A DNA stretch of 64,000 bases from AP-15 sp963790875 (GTDB lineage: Bacteria > Pseudomonadota > Alphaproteobacteria > ATCC43930 > CGMCC-115725): assembly GCA_963790875.1 (NCBI GenBank), contig CAWBQT010000008.1, positions 434,001 through 498,000 of the forward strand. Reading direction: 5' to 3'. The first letter of the stretch is position 1. Each line of letters opens with the position of its first letter. The notes under the pieces were generated by a model. It saw nothing but the letters and a program-made list of their open reading frames with translations. It searched no databases and was not told where the DNA came from. This document shows positions 35,342 through 44,420 of the stretch, piece by piece. Made by a program: the position numbers and the translations under genes.

Positions 35342-36340
35342 TCACACGCGCAACAGGCCGGTGATGTCCTGGACCTCGCGCAGGATCGGCATCGCGATCG
35401 CGGCCGCGCGTTCGGCCCCATCTCGTAGCACCGCGTCGATACGGCCGGGATCGGCGATCAACCGGCGCATCTCGCCGCCGATCGGCCCCAGCGTCGCGGT
35501 TGCTACCTCCGCCAGCACCTCCTTGAAGGTCGAGAAATTTTGCCCGGCAAACCGGGCGAGCGCGGCTTCGCGCGTCTCATTGGCGAGTGCGGCGAAGATG
35601 CCGACGAGGTTGTCCGCCTCGGGCCGGGTCTCCAGCGCTGCAATGGTCGCGGGCAGCGGCTCGGGGTCGGTCTTGGCGCGGCGGATCTTCAGTGCGATCG
35701 TGTCGGCATCGTCGGTCATGTTGATCCGCGAGTAATCCGAAGCATCGGATTTCGACATCTTTCTGGTGCCGTCGCGCAGGCTCATCACCCGAGTCCCTTC
35801 ACCGAATATCTGCGGCTCGGGCAGCGGAAAGAAATCGCGCTCGTAGCGCCGGTTGAAGGCGCCGGCGATGTCGCGCGCCAGTTCGAGGTGCTGCTTCTGA
35901 TCTTCGCCGACCGGCACATGCGTCGCCTTGTAGACGAGGATGTCGGCGGCCATTAGCACCGGATAGGCGTAAAGGCCGAGCCCGGCCATCTCGCGTTGCT
36001 TGCCGGCCTTATCCTTGAACTGAGTCATGCGATTGAGCCAACCGAGCGGAGTCAGGCAGCCGAGCAGCCAGGCGAGCTCGGCATGGGCCGGCAGCATGCT
36101 TTGGTTGAAGATGACGCAATGTCGGGGGTCGACACCGGCGGCGATGTAGGCCGCAGTGACCTCGCGCGTCGAATGGCGCAACTCAAGGGGGTCCTGCGGC
36201 TCGGTCAGGGCGTGCAGATCGACGATGCAGAAGATGCACTCGTAGCCGTGCTGCAGCGCGACCCAGTTGCGGATGGCGCCGAGATAATTGCCGAGGTGCA
36301 GGTTGCCGGTCGGCTTGATACCGGAAAAAATGCGGTTCAT
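35342..36340 (-). CDS. trpS: tryptophanyl-tRNA synthetase
   Basis: A 332-residue class I synthetase. The HIGH-type signature is SGIKPTGNLHLGNYLGAIRN at the N-terminus and the KMSKS loop is GTRKMSKSDASDYSRINMTD (about residues 195-215). AGLGLYAYPVLMAADILVY and VPVGEDQKQHLELARDIA are canonical. ATG 36340 aligns with the family; the open frame upstream has no homology. Downstream of murJ by 58 bp, likely on the same transcript. Confidence 0.95.
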   Translation of the reverse strand: MNRIFSGIKPTGNLHLGNYLGAIRNWVALQHGYECIFCIVDLHALTEPQDPLELRHSTREVTAAYIAAGVDPRHCVIFNQSMLPAHAELAWLLGCLTPLGWLNRMTQFKDKAGKQREMAGLGLYAYPVLMAADILVYKATHVPVGEDQKQHLELARDIAGAFNRRYERDFFPLPEPQIFGEGTRVMSLRDGTRKMSKSDASDYSRINMTDDADTIALKIRRAKTDPEPLPATIAALETRPEADNLVGIFAALANETREAALARFAGQNFSTFKEVLAEVATATLGPIGGEMRRLIADPGRIDAVLRDGAERAAAIAMPILREVQDITGLLRV

Positions 36341-36398
36341 CGAGGGGGGCCGGATCGGTGGGGTTCGCGGGCGTGTTATCCTCGCCGGCGCGGCAAGG

Positions 36399-37949
36399 TC
36401 AAGCGGGTTGCCGGCGCAGCCGACCGAGAAGACCGCGCCAATCGGCGACGCCGAGGACGAGGGTCGCGAGCGCGAATGCCGTGAGCCCAGCGGCGACGAG
36501 GCCGGCGAGCGCAGCGATCCGCACCGCCGCAGGTCCGGCAAGCGCCGGTGTCGCGGCAAAGAGCAAGAGACGCAGCGTGCCGCCCATCGCCAGCGCCGCC
36601 GCAACGATGCGCGGCAGGTTGCGCCGGGCCCGTCGGTCGAGCCGGAAATGGCTGCGGCGGAAGAGGATCGCTAGGAGGCCGAGGGCATTGACCCAGCCGG
36701 CGACGCTCGTCGCCAGCGCGATCCCGACATGCGCCAGTGGCCGCATCAGGAGGAGGGTCAGCGACAGGTTGACGATCATCGCCGCGACGGCGAGTTTGAC
36801 CGGCGTCTTCGTGTCGTGCCGCGCGAAAAACGCCGGCGCCATCACCTTGACCAGAACAAAGGCCGGCAGGCCAAAGGCATAGGCGGCCAGCGCCTTGGCG
36901 GTTGCCGCGGTATCGGCCGGACCGAAAGCGCCGCGCTGGAACAGCACGGCGAGGATCGGCACCGCCAGGGCCGCGAGCGCCATCGCCGCCGGCAAGGTCA
37001 GCAACAGCGCCAGTTCCAGACCCCGGTTCTGCGTCGCGACTGCGCCGCCGAGGTCGCCCTGCCGCAGCTGTCGCGACAGGGGCGGCAGGATGGCCGTGCC
37101 GACCGCGATGCCGACGACGCCGAGCGGCAATTGGTTGAGCCGATCCGCATAGTAGAGGAACGAGACCGAGCCGCCGGCGAGGAACGAAGCGAGCATCGTC
37201 GAGATCAACAGGTTGAGCTGGGTCACCCCGGCGCCAAACGCGCCTGGCGCCATGATCGCGAGCGTGCGGCGGACCCCGGCGGTCAGCCGCGGCACCGGCA
37301 GCCGCAGCGCGACCCCAGCGCGGCCGCAGGAAAACATCAGCCAGAGGAATTGCGCGAAGCCGGCGGCAGAGACTGCCCAGGCGAGCGCGTGCCCGTCATG
37401 CCAGCCGAACCGTTTCGCCAAAAATAGGGCCGCGATCAGAAACAGGTTCAAAAAGATCGGCGTTGCCGCCGGTGCAGCAAAATAGTCGAGCGAGTTCAAG
37501 ACGCCGCCCTGCAGCGCGACGAGCGCCATGAAGAGGAGATAGGGAAAGTTGATCCGGGCAAGTTCGACGGCGAGGCGGAATTTGCCGGGATCGCCGGAAA
37601 AGCCGGGCGCCACCGCCGACATCACGACCGGCATGAAAATCTCGCCGATGAGGACAAAAGCGAGAAGTGCCGTCAACAGCACGGCGAGAACGTCCTCGGC
37701 AAATGCGCGCGCCTCGGCCGCGCCGGATTCGGCCATGGTCCCGGCAAAAAGCGGCACGAAGGCGACGCTGAACGCGCCTTCGGCGAACAGGCTGCGAAAC
37801 AGGTTCGGCAGGCGAAGTGCCATGAAGAAGGCGTCCGCCACCGGTCCGGCGCCGAGCAGCGCCGCGGTCAGGATGTCGCGCAAAAAGCCGAATATTCGGC
37901 TGACGAACGTAAAAAAGCCGACGGTAGCGACGGAACGCAGCAGCGCCAT
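36399..37949 (-). CDS. murJ: lipid II flippase MurJ
   Basis: A 516-residue inner-membrane protein with about 14 hydrophobic helices that flips lipid II for peptidoglycan synthesis. The start SVATVGFFTFVSRIFGFLRD and AFFMALRLPNLFRSLFAEGAF are hallmark segments, as are GAGVTQLNLLISTMLASFLA and YADRLNQLPLGVVGIAVGTA in the middle. In many alphaproteobacteria it sits before trpS, as here. ATG 37949. The 266 bp upstream hold no gene. Confidence 0.95.
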   Translation of the reverse strand: MALLRSVATVGFFTFVSRIFGFLRDILTAALLGAGPVADAFFMALRLPNLFRSLFAEGAFSVAFVPLFAGTMAESGAAEARAFAEDVLAVLLTALLAFVLIGEIFMPVVMSAVAPGFSGDPGKFRLAVELARINFPYLLFMALVALQGGVLNSLDYFAAPAATPIFLNLFLIAALFLAKRFGWHDGHALAWAVSAAGFAQFLWLMFSCGRAGVALRLPVPRLTAGVRRTLAIMAPGAFGAGVTQLNLLISTMLASFLAGGSVSFLYYADRLNQLPLGVVGIAVGTAILPPLSRQLRQGDLGGAVATQNRGLELALLLTLPAAMALAALAVPILAVLFQRGAFGPADTAATAKALAAYAFGLPAFVLVKVMAPAFFARHDTKTPVKLAVAAMIVNLSLTLLLMRPLAHVGIALATSVAGWVNALGLLAILFRRSHFRLDRRARRNLPRIVAAALAMGGTLRLLLFAATPALAGPAAVRIAALAGLVAAGLTAFALATLVLGVADWRGLLGRLRRQPA

Positions 37950-38215
37950 GAGGCCGCGGGTGTAGCGGAAATTGCCGCCCGGGGAAATGGCCGAGCTGCC
38001 GCCGGCCTACCGCCGACGAGGTCCGGCACGGGCTCTCCCGCCGCGCGGCTCCCTCTTTCCCCTCTCGCCTGACTCACTCCTGGCCGACATCCACTCCGAG
38101 CGTGCGAAGGATTCCAAATCGCGGCGCAAACGCGATTCTCCTAACGCGTTCCCGGGGGCCTTCAGCCACGGAAAGGCGAACGAAAGGGTAAGTGGCCGAA
38201 TTGATTCACAGGCTC

Positions 38216-40052
38216 TCAGTCGGGGTCGAAGCGGTCGCGGTAGTCGAGGCGCAGCGCCGGGTCCTGGTCTTCCTTTACCAGATAGCAGTTGCCGGCGACC
38301 AGCACATCGATCTCGCTGCCCATGAAGCAGCGGAACGCGTCTTCGGGGGTGCAGCAGATCGGTTCGCCGCGCACATTGAAGCTGGTGTTGACGAGCACCG
38401 GGCAGCCGGTCAGCGCCTTGAACCGGGAGAGCAGCGCGTGATAGCGCGGGTTGGTCTCGCGGTGCACGGTCTGGATCCGCGCCGAATAATCGACATGCGT
38501 CACCGCTGGGATCGACGAGCGCGTCGCATCGAGCATGTCGAGGCCGCAGAGGCGGCGCTCGGCTTCGTCCAACGCCCGGTGGTGCCGCTCGGCGACACCG
38601 GCGACCAACAGCATGTAGGGGCTGTCGTCGTCGAGTTCGAACCATTCGGCGACGTCCTCGCGCAACACCGACGGCGCGAATGGGCGAAAGCTTTCGCGGT
38701 ATTTGATCTTGAGGTTCAGCGTGCGCTGCATTGTCGGGCTGCGGGCGTCGCCGAGGATCGAGCGTGCGCCGAGCGCGCGCGGGCCGAATTCCATGCGGCC
38801 CTGGAACCAGCCGACCGCCTTGCCGTCAGCCAAGGCCCGCGCCGTCTGGTCGAGCACCTCGTCGTCGCCGAACTCGGTGAAAGCAGCACCGGCCTCGGTC
38901 AGCCGGCGCCTGATCTCGGCGCCGGCGAAGGCCGGGCCAAGATAGCCTCCGGACATGCCGTCCAGCTCGTTCGACAGCTGGCGCGGGCGTTCGAGCTTCG
39001 AGATGATAAGCGGCGAGTGCCGCGCCGAGCGCGCCGCCGGCGTCCCCGGCCGCCGGCTGCACCCAGAGATTGTCGAAGCCGCCGCCGCGCAGCAGCTTGC
39101 CGTTGGCGACGCAATTGAGCGCGACGCCTCCCGCAAGACAGAGATTGCGCATGCCCGTCTCGGCCGCGAGCGCGCGGCTGAGCCGCAACACGACCTCTTC
39201 GGTGACGCTTTGGATCGACGCCGCGAGATCCATATGTACCCGTTCGAGCCGGTCCTCCGCCTTTCTCGCCGGCATACCGAACAATTCGGCAAAGTTGTCG
39301 TTGGTCATCGTCAGACCGGTACAGTAATCGAAATACGTCTGATTCAAACGAAAACTACCGTCTTCCTTGAGGTCGATCAGGTGTTCGCGAATCGTGTCGG
39401 CAAAGCGCGGCTCGCCATAGGGGGCGAGGCCCATGAGCTTGTATTCTCCGGAATTGACCTGGAAACCGGTGAAATAGGTAAAGGCCGAATAGAGCAGGCC
39501 GAGCGAATGCGGGAAATGGATCTCCTTTGCGATCGTGACCCGGCTGCCGTCGCCAAGCCCGGCCGAGGTCGTCGCCCACTCGCCGACCCCGTCCATGGTC
39601 AGGATGGCGGCCTGCGCAAAAGGCGACGGAAAGAACGCCGAGGCCGCATGGCTCAGATGGTGCTCGCAGAACAGGAGCCGCCGCTGCCAGTCGAATTGCG
39701 GCGCCGCTTCGCGCAATCGCGCGCCGAGCCGACGTTTCTGGAAAAGCTTGTCGCGGAGCCAGACAGGCATCGCCTCGCGGAACGATCGGAAGCCGCGCGG
39801 CGCAAAGGCGAGATAGGTTTCGAGGAGCCGGGCGAATTTCAGATAAGGCTTGTCGTAAAAGGCGACGTAATCGACGTCGTCGAGCCGGGCACCCGCTTCC
39901 ACGAGGCAATAGGCGATCGCGTTTTTCGGGTAGGAGCTGTCGTATTTGCGGCGCGTGAAGCGCTCTTCCTGCGCGGCGGCGACGATGCGGCCGTCGTCGA
40001 CGAGGGCGGCGGCGCTGTCGTGATAAAAGGCAGAGACGCCAAGGATGCGCAT
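38216..40052 (-). pseudogene. NodU/CmcH family carbamoyltransferase, one-base frameshift
   Basis: An O-carbamoyltransferase of the NodU/TobZ type. The N-terminal Kae1-like domain begins MRILGVSAFYHDSAAALVDD and has CEHHLSHAASAFFPSPF with the metal-site histidines; VNSGEYKLMGLAPYG and CLAGGVALNCVANGKLL are standard. The C-terminal domain (GRMEFGPRALGARSILGDAR and LTGCPVLVNTSFNVRGEPI) is in another frame. The break is at coding-strand CTCGAAG (plus 38996-39002), after AAYHLE; removing one base gives 611 residues, the usual length. Members transfer carbamoyl from carbamoyl phosphate to sugars or secondary metabolites. Directly follows the SxtJ-like gene (7 bp). Confidence 0.9.
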
Positions 40053-40059
40053 CCGGCCC

Positions 40060-40275
40060 TCAGAATTGCCGCGTCATCGACGTCTGCCGGCCGGCGGCCG
40101 AGGCGCGCGCGACCCAATAGCTCGGCCGCGGCCGGTCGAGACGCAGCCGCAGCCGGTCGCGCCCGGCGAGCCGCAGGACGAGGCCCAACGGCGTCAGCAG
40201 GCAGTAGAACAGCATGCCCATGACGAGCGGGCCGAGGACCGGGGAAACCGCCGGCAACCCTCCTAGGTTCGCCAT
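40060..40275 (-). CDS. SxtJ-like small membrane protein
   Basis: A 71-residue protein. One strong helix, PLVMGMLFYCLLTPLGLVLR (about residues 17-36), is followed by GRDRLRLRLDRPRPSYWVAR; this matches the SxtJ family, which almost always accompanies NodU-type carbamoyltransferases. Its role is unknown but may be to anchor the transferase. ATG 40275 lies behind GGAGG. Gene order sxtJ-nodU with seven bases between them supports a functional pair. Confidence 0.82.
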   Translation of the reverse strand: MANLGGLPAVSPVLGPLVMGMLFYCLLTPLGLVLRLAGRDRLRLRLDRPRPSYWVARASAAGRQTSMTRQF

Positions 40276-40487
40276 GTCGCTGCCTCCATCCGTCACCGTC
40301 TCGCTCCCCTTCCCGACGACAACCCGAGAGTGCACCGCAGGGAACGACCGGCTCGCTTGCCCTGTCAACCGTCGATCGCCGCCCGCTTCGGCCGGCAGCC
40401 GGGCACCCGGCCGGGCCGCTCCCGGGCGCACTTGTCTTTTGCCGACCGATCGGTAACCGTTCCGCCTTCCGAGACGGGAGGCGGAGC

Positions 40488-41294
40488 ATGGCCAAGACCA
40501 AGATGGGCGTCGTCGGCTGTGGCGGCCGGATGGGCCGGATGCTGGTCGCCGAGATCGCGGCGACCGAGGGTTGCACGGTCGCCGGCGGCAGCGAGGCGCC
40601 CGGCAGCGGCTACGTCAACCAGGACATCGGCGAACTCGCCGGCATCGGGCGGATCGGCATCCCTATCGGCGAAGCGGTCGACAAGCTGATCCGGGCAAGC
40701 GATGTCGTGCTCGAATTCACCTCGCCCGCGGCCACCGCCGAGCACGCGGCACTCGCCGCGACGATCGGCACCGCGATGGTGATCGGCACGACCGGGCTGT
40801 CGGCCGACCAGGGCGACATGGTGCGCTTGGCGGCGCACAACATACCGATCGTTTGGGCGCCGAATATGAGCCTTGGCGTCAATGTGCTGTTGCGCCTGGT
40901 CGAGCAGGCGGCGAACCGGCTCGGTCCCGATTGGGACATCGAAATCCTGGAGATGCACCATCGCGGCAAAGTAGACGCGCCGTCGGGCACGGCCCTCGCC
41001 CTCGGGCGGGCAATCGCGGCGGGTCGCGGCGTGGCGCTCGAAAACGTCGAGCAGCGCGCCCGCGACGGCATCACCGGTCCGCGTCGCAGAGGTGACATCG
41101 GCTTTGCCGCGCTGCGCGGCGGCGATGCCGTCGGCGATCACCACGTCATCTTTGCCGGCGCCGGCGAGCGGCTCGAATTCGTGCACCGCACGACGAGCCG
41201 CGCGGTCTTTGCCAAGGGCGCCGTGCGCGCCGCCCGCTGGGTGGTCGGCCGGCCGCCCGGGCTCTACGGGCTGGCCGACGTGCTGGGCCTTTGA
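40488..41294 (+). CDS. dapB: 4-hydroxy-tetrahydrodipicolinate reductase
   Basis: A 268-residue lysine/diaminopimelate enzyme. The nucleotide-binding start GVVGCGGRMGRMLVAEIAA, the FTSPAATAEHAALAA segment, APNMSLGVNVLLRLVEQAA and the catalytic EILEMHHRGKVDAPSGTAL (His-His and Lys) are complete; the end HRTTSRAVFAKGAVRAARW closes the substrate domain. ATG 40488. Divergent from the sxtJ-nodU pair with 212 bp between starts. Confidence 0.95.
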   Translation: MAKTKMGVVGCGGRMGRMLVAEIAATEGCTVAGGSEAPGSGYVNQDIGELAGIGRIGIPIGEAVDKLIRASDVVLEFTSPAATAEHAALAATIGTAMVIGTTGLSADQGDMVRLAAHNIPIVWAPNMSLGVNVLLRLVEQAANRLGPDWDIEILEMHHRGKVDAPSGTALALGRAIAAGRGVALENVEQRARDGITGPRRRGDIGFAALRGGDAVGDHHVIFAGAGERLEFVHRTTSRAVFAKGAVRAARWVVGRPPGLYGLADVLGL

Positions 41295-41331
41295 TCTCGC
41301 GTCCGCCGCGTCGGCCGGGCAGCACGCCTGG

Positions 41332-41868
41332 TCAGCGACCGGGATCGGACGCCAGCGCCGGGTTCAGCGCATCGCGCCAGGAGGCCAGAGCGTCGCGGAT
41401 CGTCGCCGCCAATTCGCGGCGACCGACAGGCGCCAGAAAATCGCCGATGACAAGGCTCCTGCCGTGCGAGGCGACGAGGAGCCGGTTCGATTGATCGGAT
41501 CGCTCCTCGAGAATCACCCGCAGCCAGAACGGCTGGAAACGCCAGGACCGGCGCTCGCCGTAAATTCCGATCCGTTCGACGGTGAAGGCGTCCTCGGCGA
41601 GCCGCAGCCTCTCGCAGCGCCGGGCGCTGCGGTAGTTGAGCCGAAAGGCGACATAGATGAGCGCCACGTCGAGCCCGAAGAAGCCGATGACCGGCCAGGC
41701 GCCGGCGATGACAAAGCCGGTGCCGACGGCGATGCTGAAAAGCCCCAGGATCATCATCAACAGGCGAAAGGAGCGCGGCGGCAGGCTGCGATGGGGCAAC
41801 AGGACGCGCTCGAAAAAGAGCCGACCCATCGGTGCGGCAGGTTCGGCAGATCCGAGGTCAGGGCTCAT
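41332..41868 (-). CDS. DUF2244 domain membrane protein
   Basis: A 178-residue protein with two adjacent hydrophobic helices (FRLLMMILGLFSIAVGTGFV and WPVIGFFGLDVALIYVAFRL, about residues 38-80) and a C-terminal soluble part with GERRSWRFQPFWLRVILEE and GRRELAATIRDALASWRDAL. This is the DUF2244 pattern of alphaproteobacteria; function unknown. In that group it is often near nth or cytochrome oxidase assembly genes. Converges with dapB and diverges from nth. Confidence 0.8.
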   Translation of the reverse strand: MSPDLGSAEPAAPMGRLFFERVLLPHRSLPPRSFRLLMMILGLFSIAVGTGFVIAGAWPVIGFFGLDVALIYVAFRLNYRSARRCERLRLAEDAFTVERIGIYGERRSWRFQPFWLRVILEERSDQSNRLLVASHGRSLVIGDFLAPVGRRELAATIRDALASWRDALNPALASDPGR

Positions 41869-41969
41869 CCGTCGCCAGGATAAGGCCGCGAGCGCCGGTT
41901 GGTAAAGCGTCGGCATCGGCGGTTCGGAGCGTTTGCCGCCGGGCCGCGCCACCTCTACATTCCGCCGCG

Positions 41970-42728
41970 ATGCGACCCTTCTCGAAGCGCGCCGCCGGCG
42001 AACTCTACCAGCGGCTCGCCGCGACCCGGCCGATCCCGCAGACCGAGCTCGAATTCGCGAGCCCGTTCACGCTGCTCGTCGCGGTCGTCTTGTCGGCGCA
42101 GGCGACCGATGCCGGCGTCAACAAGGCGACGCCGGCGCTGTTCGCGCTCGCCGATACGCCGCAGAAGATGCTGGCTCTCGGCGAGGAGCGGGTGACCGAG
42201 CTGATCCGCACGATCGGCCTCTTCCGCACCAAGGCGAAGAACCTCGTCGCGCTGAGCCGGATCCTCGTCGAACGCCATGGTGGTGCGGTGCCGCGCGACC
42301 GGGCCGCGCTCGAAGCCTTGCCCGGGGTCGGCCGCAAGACGGCGAATGTCGTGCTGAACGTCGCTTTCGGCGAGCCGACGATCGCCGTCGACACGCATAT
42401 CTTTCGCGTCGCCAACCGCACCGGGCTGGCGCCCGGCAAGACACCGCTCGCCGTCGAGGCGGGGCTCGAGGCGATCACCCCGGCGAAATACCGGCGCTAC
42501 GCGCATCACTGGCTGATCCTGCACGGGCGCTATGTGTGCAAAGCGCGCCGTCCCGAATGCCCCGATTGCGTGCTCGCGGATCTCTGCCGCTACCCCGCGA
42601 AGACCGGCCCGGCCGAATTCGTCTTGGCGCGCGCCGAAGATCGCGCAGCGGCCGCGGCCACCGCGCCGCCGCCGAAAAAACCTCGGGTCAGTTCACCGAC
42701 GCGCGGGCGGGTGCGGCCTCGGCCATAG
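41970..42728 (+). CDS. nth: endonuclease III (DNA glycosylase/AP lyase)
   Basis: A 252-residue base-excision repair enzyme for oxidised pyrimidines. The helix-hairpin-helix LPGVGRKTANVVLNVAF carries the catalytic Lys (about 122), and the Asp is in AVDTHIFRVANR (about 140). The [4Fe-4S] ligands are C190, C197, C200 and C206 in CKARRPECPDCVLADLC. The last 15 codons lie inside a 62-bp segment repeated at 43772-43833, where it forms the 3' end of the bactofilin gene on the other strand. ATG 41970. Confidence 0.94.
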   Translation: MRPFSKRAAGELYQRLAATRPIPQTELEFASPFTLLVAVVLSAQATDAGVNKATPALFALADTPQKMLALGEERVTELIRTIGLFRTKAKNLVALSRILVERHGGAVPRDRAALEALPGVGRKTANVVLNVAFGEPTIAVDTHIFRVANRTGLAPGKTPLAVEAGLEAITPAKYRRYAHHWLILHGRYVCKARRPECPDCVLADLCRYPAKTGPAEFVLARAEDRAAAAATAPPPKKPRVSSPTRGRVRPRP

Positions 42729-42745
42729 GTTTCGCCTCCTCGGCC
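42684..42745 (+). repeat. 62-bp direct repeat, copy A (nth 3' end)
   Basis: Exactly equal to 43772-43833 over 62 bp. It contains the nth stop (TAG, 42726-42728) and, on the minus strand, a copy of the bactofilin stop (42688-42690). Together the copies frame the ParD/ParE pair. Confidence 0.92.
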
Positions 42746-42837
42746 CGGGCGATCACGGTCGCCGCGCTAAGAAAGCTCCGGTTTCCGCCGCGGGTTCACG
42801 GGCAACACGGCAAAATCCGCCGCGACCGCATGATTGG

Positions 42838-43147
42838 CTACAGGCTCCCTCGCCTCATCAAGGCCTTGAGATCTTGACCGCTGTGCGCTACGCGGAGGAT
42901 GAGCACGTCGCCTCCGGCGACCGTGTAGGCGATAATATAGCGATCGATCAACGGGAAAGGTCCTTCTGCCGGCGCCCAAATCCTCATCCCGAGCGCGCCC
43001 AGCGTAGGGGTGATTCGCAAGAAGATAAAACCGCGCAGTAATGGCGTCAGTCTGGCGGTCGGCAATCTCGTCGCTACCGCTCTCCGCTGCCAGATAGTCC
43101 CAGATATTGTCCAGGTCGGCTTCTGCCTGCTTGGTAAGCCGGTGCAC
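42838..43147 (-). pseudogene. ParE/RelE family toxin, frameshifted
   Basis: A ParE-type toxin. From GTG 43147 the chain reads HRLTKQAEADLDNIWDYLA and LANHPYAGRARDEDLGAG, both standard, up to RTFPVDR; the expected continuation YIIAYTVAGGDVLILRVAHS is one frame over. At the joint the sequence is GATCGATC (42943-42952 region, minus strand), so a four-base tandem duplication, or a single extra base, breaks the gene. Repaired length is about 102 residues, normal for ParE. Such toxins inhibit gyrase or cut mRNA. The frameshifted product would lose the active C-terminal strands, leaving an antitoxin without a working toxin. Confidence 0.85.
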
Positions 43148-43440
43148 TATGAACGCGAGGCAGACTGCGCCTCAGCGGCAGCCCGACGCTCACGGCCGCG
43201 GCGTTTCACGTCTTCGGCAAGCTCGCGCATGCTTTCCTGGGTGATGACGCGTCCCTTGCCCTCGGCAAACGAGGCTTCCGCTCGGTCGAGGCTCGCCCGG
43301 AATTCTGCGAGAACCCGAGCGTTCTCGCGCTCCTCCCAAAGCGCAACGGCTTCCCGCACCAGCTCGTCGGTGCTGCGTCCCGAGCTGGCGGCAAGGGCGG
43401 CGATATGAGCTTCCTGATCGGGGGGCAAACGAATTTCCAT
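43147..43440 (-). CDS. ParD family antitoxin
   Basis: A 97-residue ribbon-helix-helix antitoxin. IRLPPDQEAHIAALAASSGR with the following STDELVREAVALWEERENAR forms the DNA-binding dimer part; the charged C-terminal half (residues 45-97) wraps the toxin. Its stop TAG shares one base with the toxin GTG, the usual coupled order (antitoxin first). Start ATG 43440 aligns with the family. The RHH part normally represses its own promoter, expected in 43441-43520. Confidence 0.88.
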   Translation of the reverse strand: MEIRLPPDQEAHIAALAASSGRSTDELVREAVALWEERENARVLAEFRASLDRAEASFAEGKGRVITQESMRELAEDVKRRGRERRAAAEAQSASRS

Positions 43441-43775
43441 AGCGGCAACGTGGCATTGCCGTTTGTTCATTTCAAGGGCACAATGATTTCAAAGTGATAG
43501 CGGCGGTATCTTCGGACGGCCGCGCCGCGCCGGAACGCTCGAACGGACAGCTGACGCCGGTCTACAGGGAAGAGGCTCATGCCACCCCTCTCGCCCGCCT
43601 CCGCTGCCATGGGCATCCCAGGCTCGGGTGATTTTGACAACGATGCTGGTCGTGCCACCGCAGGAGGGCGGTTTGGCGCGCCAAACCGCCAACAGTGACG
43701 TGCCGGCCGCCTCTCGCAGCGGCTTTCGCGCGTTCAGTTCGTACGCCGCCGCGCCGCCGCAAAAGAAACTGCGGG
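43441..43775. other. gap between ParD and bactofilin genes
   Basis: Holds the presumed ParD promoter and, at its right end, a remnant of the nth 3' end leading into repeat copy B. No other gene is supported. Confidence 0.5.
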
Positions 43776-43816
43776 TCAGTTCACCGACGCGCGGGCGGGT
43801 GCGGCCTCGGCCATAG
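43745..43816 (+). pseudogene. remnant of the nth C-terminus
   Basis: On the plus strand this reads AAPPQKKLRVSSPTRGRVRP before a TAG at 43814-43816, closely matching the nth tail APPPKKPRVSSPTRGRVRP. The first part has diverged while the last 45 bp are identical because they lie in the 62-bp repeat. It is a second, detached nth end. Confidence 0.7.
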
Positions 43817-43833
43817 GTTTCGCCTCCTCGGCC
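43772..43833 (+). repeat. 62-bp direct repeat, copy B (bactofilin 3' end)
   Basis: Identical to copy A at 42684-42745. Here it codes on the minus strand for the last residues of the bactofilin (AAPARASVN and stop at 43776-43778). The copies are 1,088 bp apart. Confidence 0.92.
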
Positions 43834-44387
43834 GCCGGCTGCGCCTGGATATCGCCGGAAATCTGGCCGCCGCACTCGATCTCGATCTGGCCGTAACGAA
43901 TCGTCCCCGATACGCGTCCGCTCGCCCTGATCAACAGCCGTTTGCGGACGGTAAGGTTGCCCTCGAACCGGCCGCGAATCTCGGCCTCGTCGATCGAAGC
44001 GGCGCCCTTGAACAGCCCGCTCTCGGCGATGTCGATGTCGCGGCAGTTCGTCAGATTGGCCTCGACGCTGCCCTCGATGATCAGCATGTCGCATGAGGTG
44101 ATCTCGCCCGACAGCGTGATCTCCCGGCCGACCGTCAGCTTGCGCACTTCGCCGTCGTTGCGGCGGGTCGCGGTCGCCGAATCGCCGGGACGGCGCGACA
44201 GGTCGGGAGGACGGATCGCATCGCCCGAACGCGCCAAATCGGGAGCCCGGGGCGGCATCGCCGCGGGCCGGGCCGGAGCCACGGCGGGCGGTGCCGGCGG
44301 TCGGACCGGCTTCATCGGGATCCCTAGATCGTCTGACAATTCGGCCATTTTGCGGTCCTCTGTCTCGCTTCGCTTGCGGATGAACAT
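43776..44387 (-). CDS. bactofilin family cytoskeletal protein
   Basis: A 203-residue polymer-forming protein. A proline-rich disordered N-terminus (residues 20-75) leads into the right-handed beta-helix core VGREITLSGEITSCDMLIIE, then GSVEANLTNCRDIDIAESGL and RFEGNLTVRKRLLIRASGRV, ending in GGQISGDIQ. Bactofilins form nucleotide-independent filaments that place cell-wall enzymes or organise poles. ATG 44387. The final codons lie in the 62-bp repeat. Stands between the ParD promoter region and the EI24 gene. Confidence 0.9.
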   Translation of the reverse strand: MFIRKRSETEDRKMAELSDDLGIPMKPVRPPAPPAVAPARPAAMPPRAPDLARSGDAIRPPDLSRRPGDSATATRRNDGEVRKLTVGREITLSGEITSCDMLIIEGSVEANLTNCRDIDIAESGLFKGAASIDEAEIRGRFEGNLTVRKRLLIRASGRVSGTIRYGQIEIECGGQISGDIQAQPAAEEAKPMAEAAPARASVN

Positions 44388-44420
44388 GGGTCGGGCACCC
44401 GATCGACAGGGTTGAAGGGA

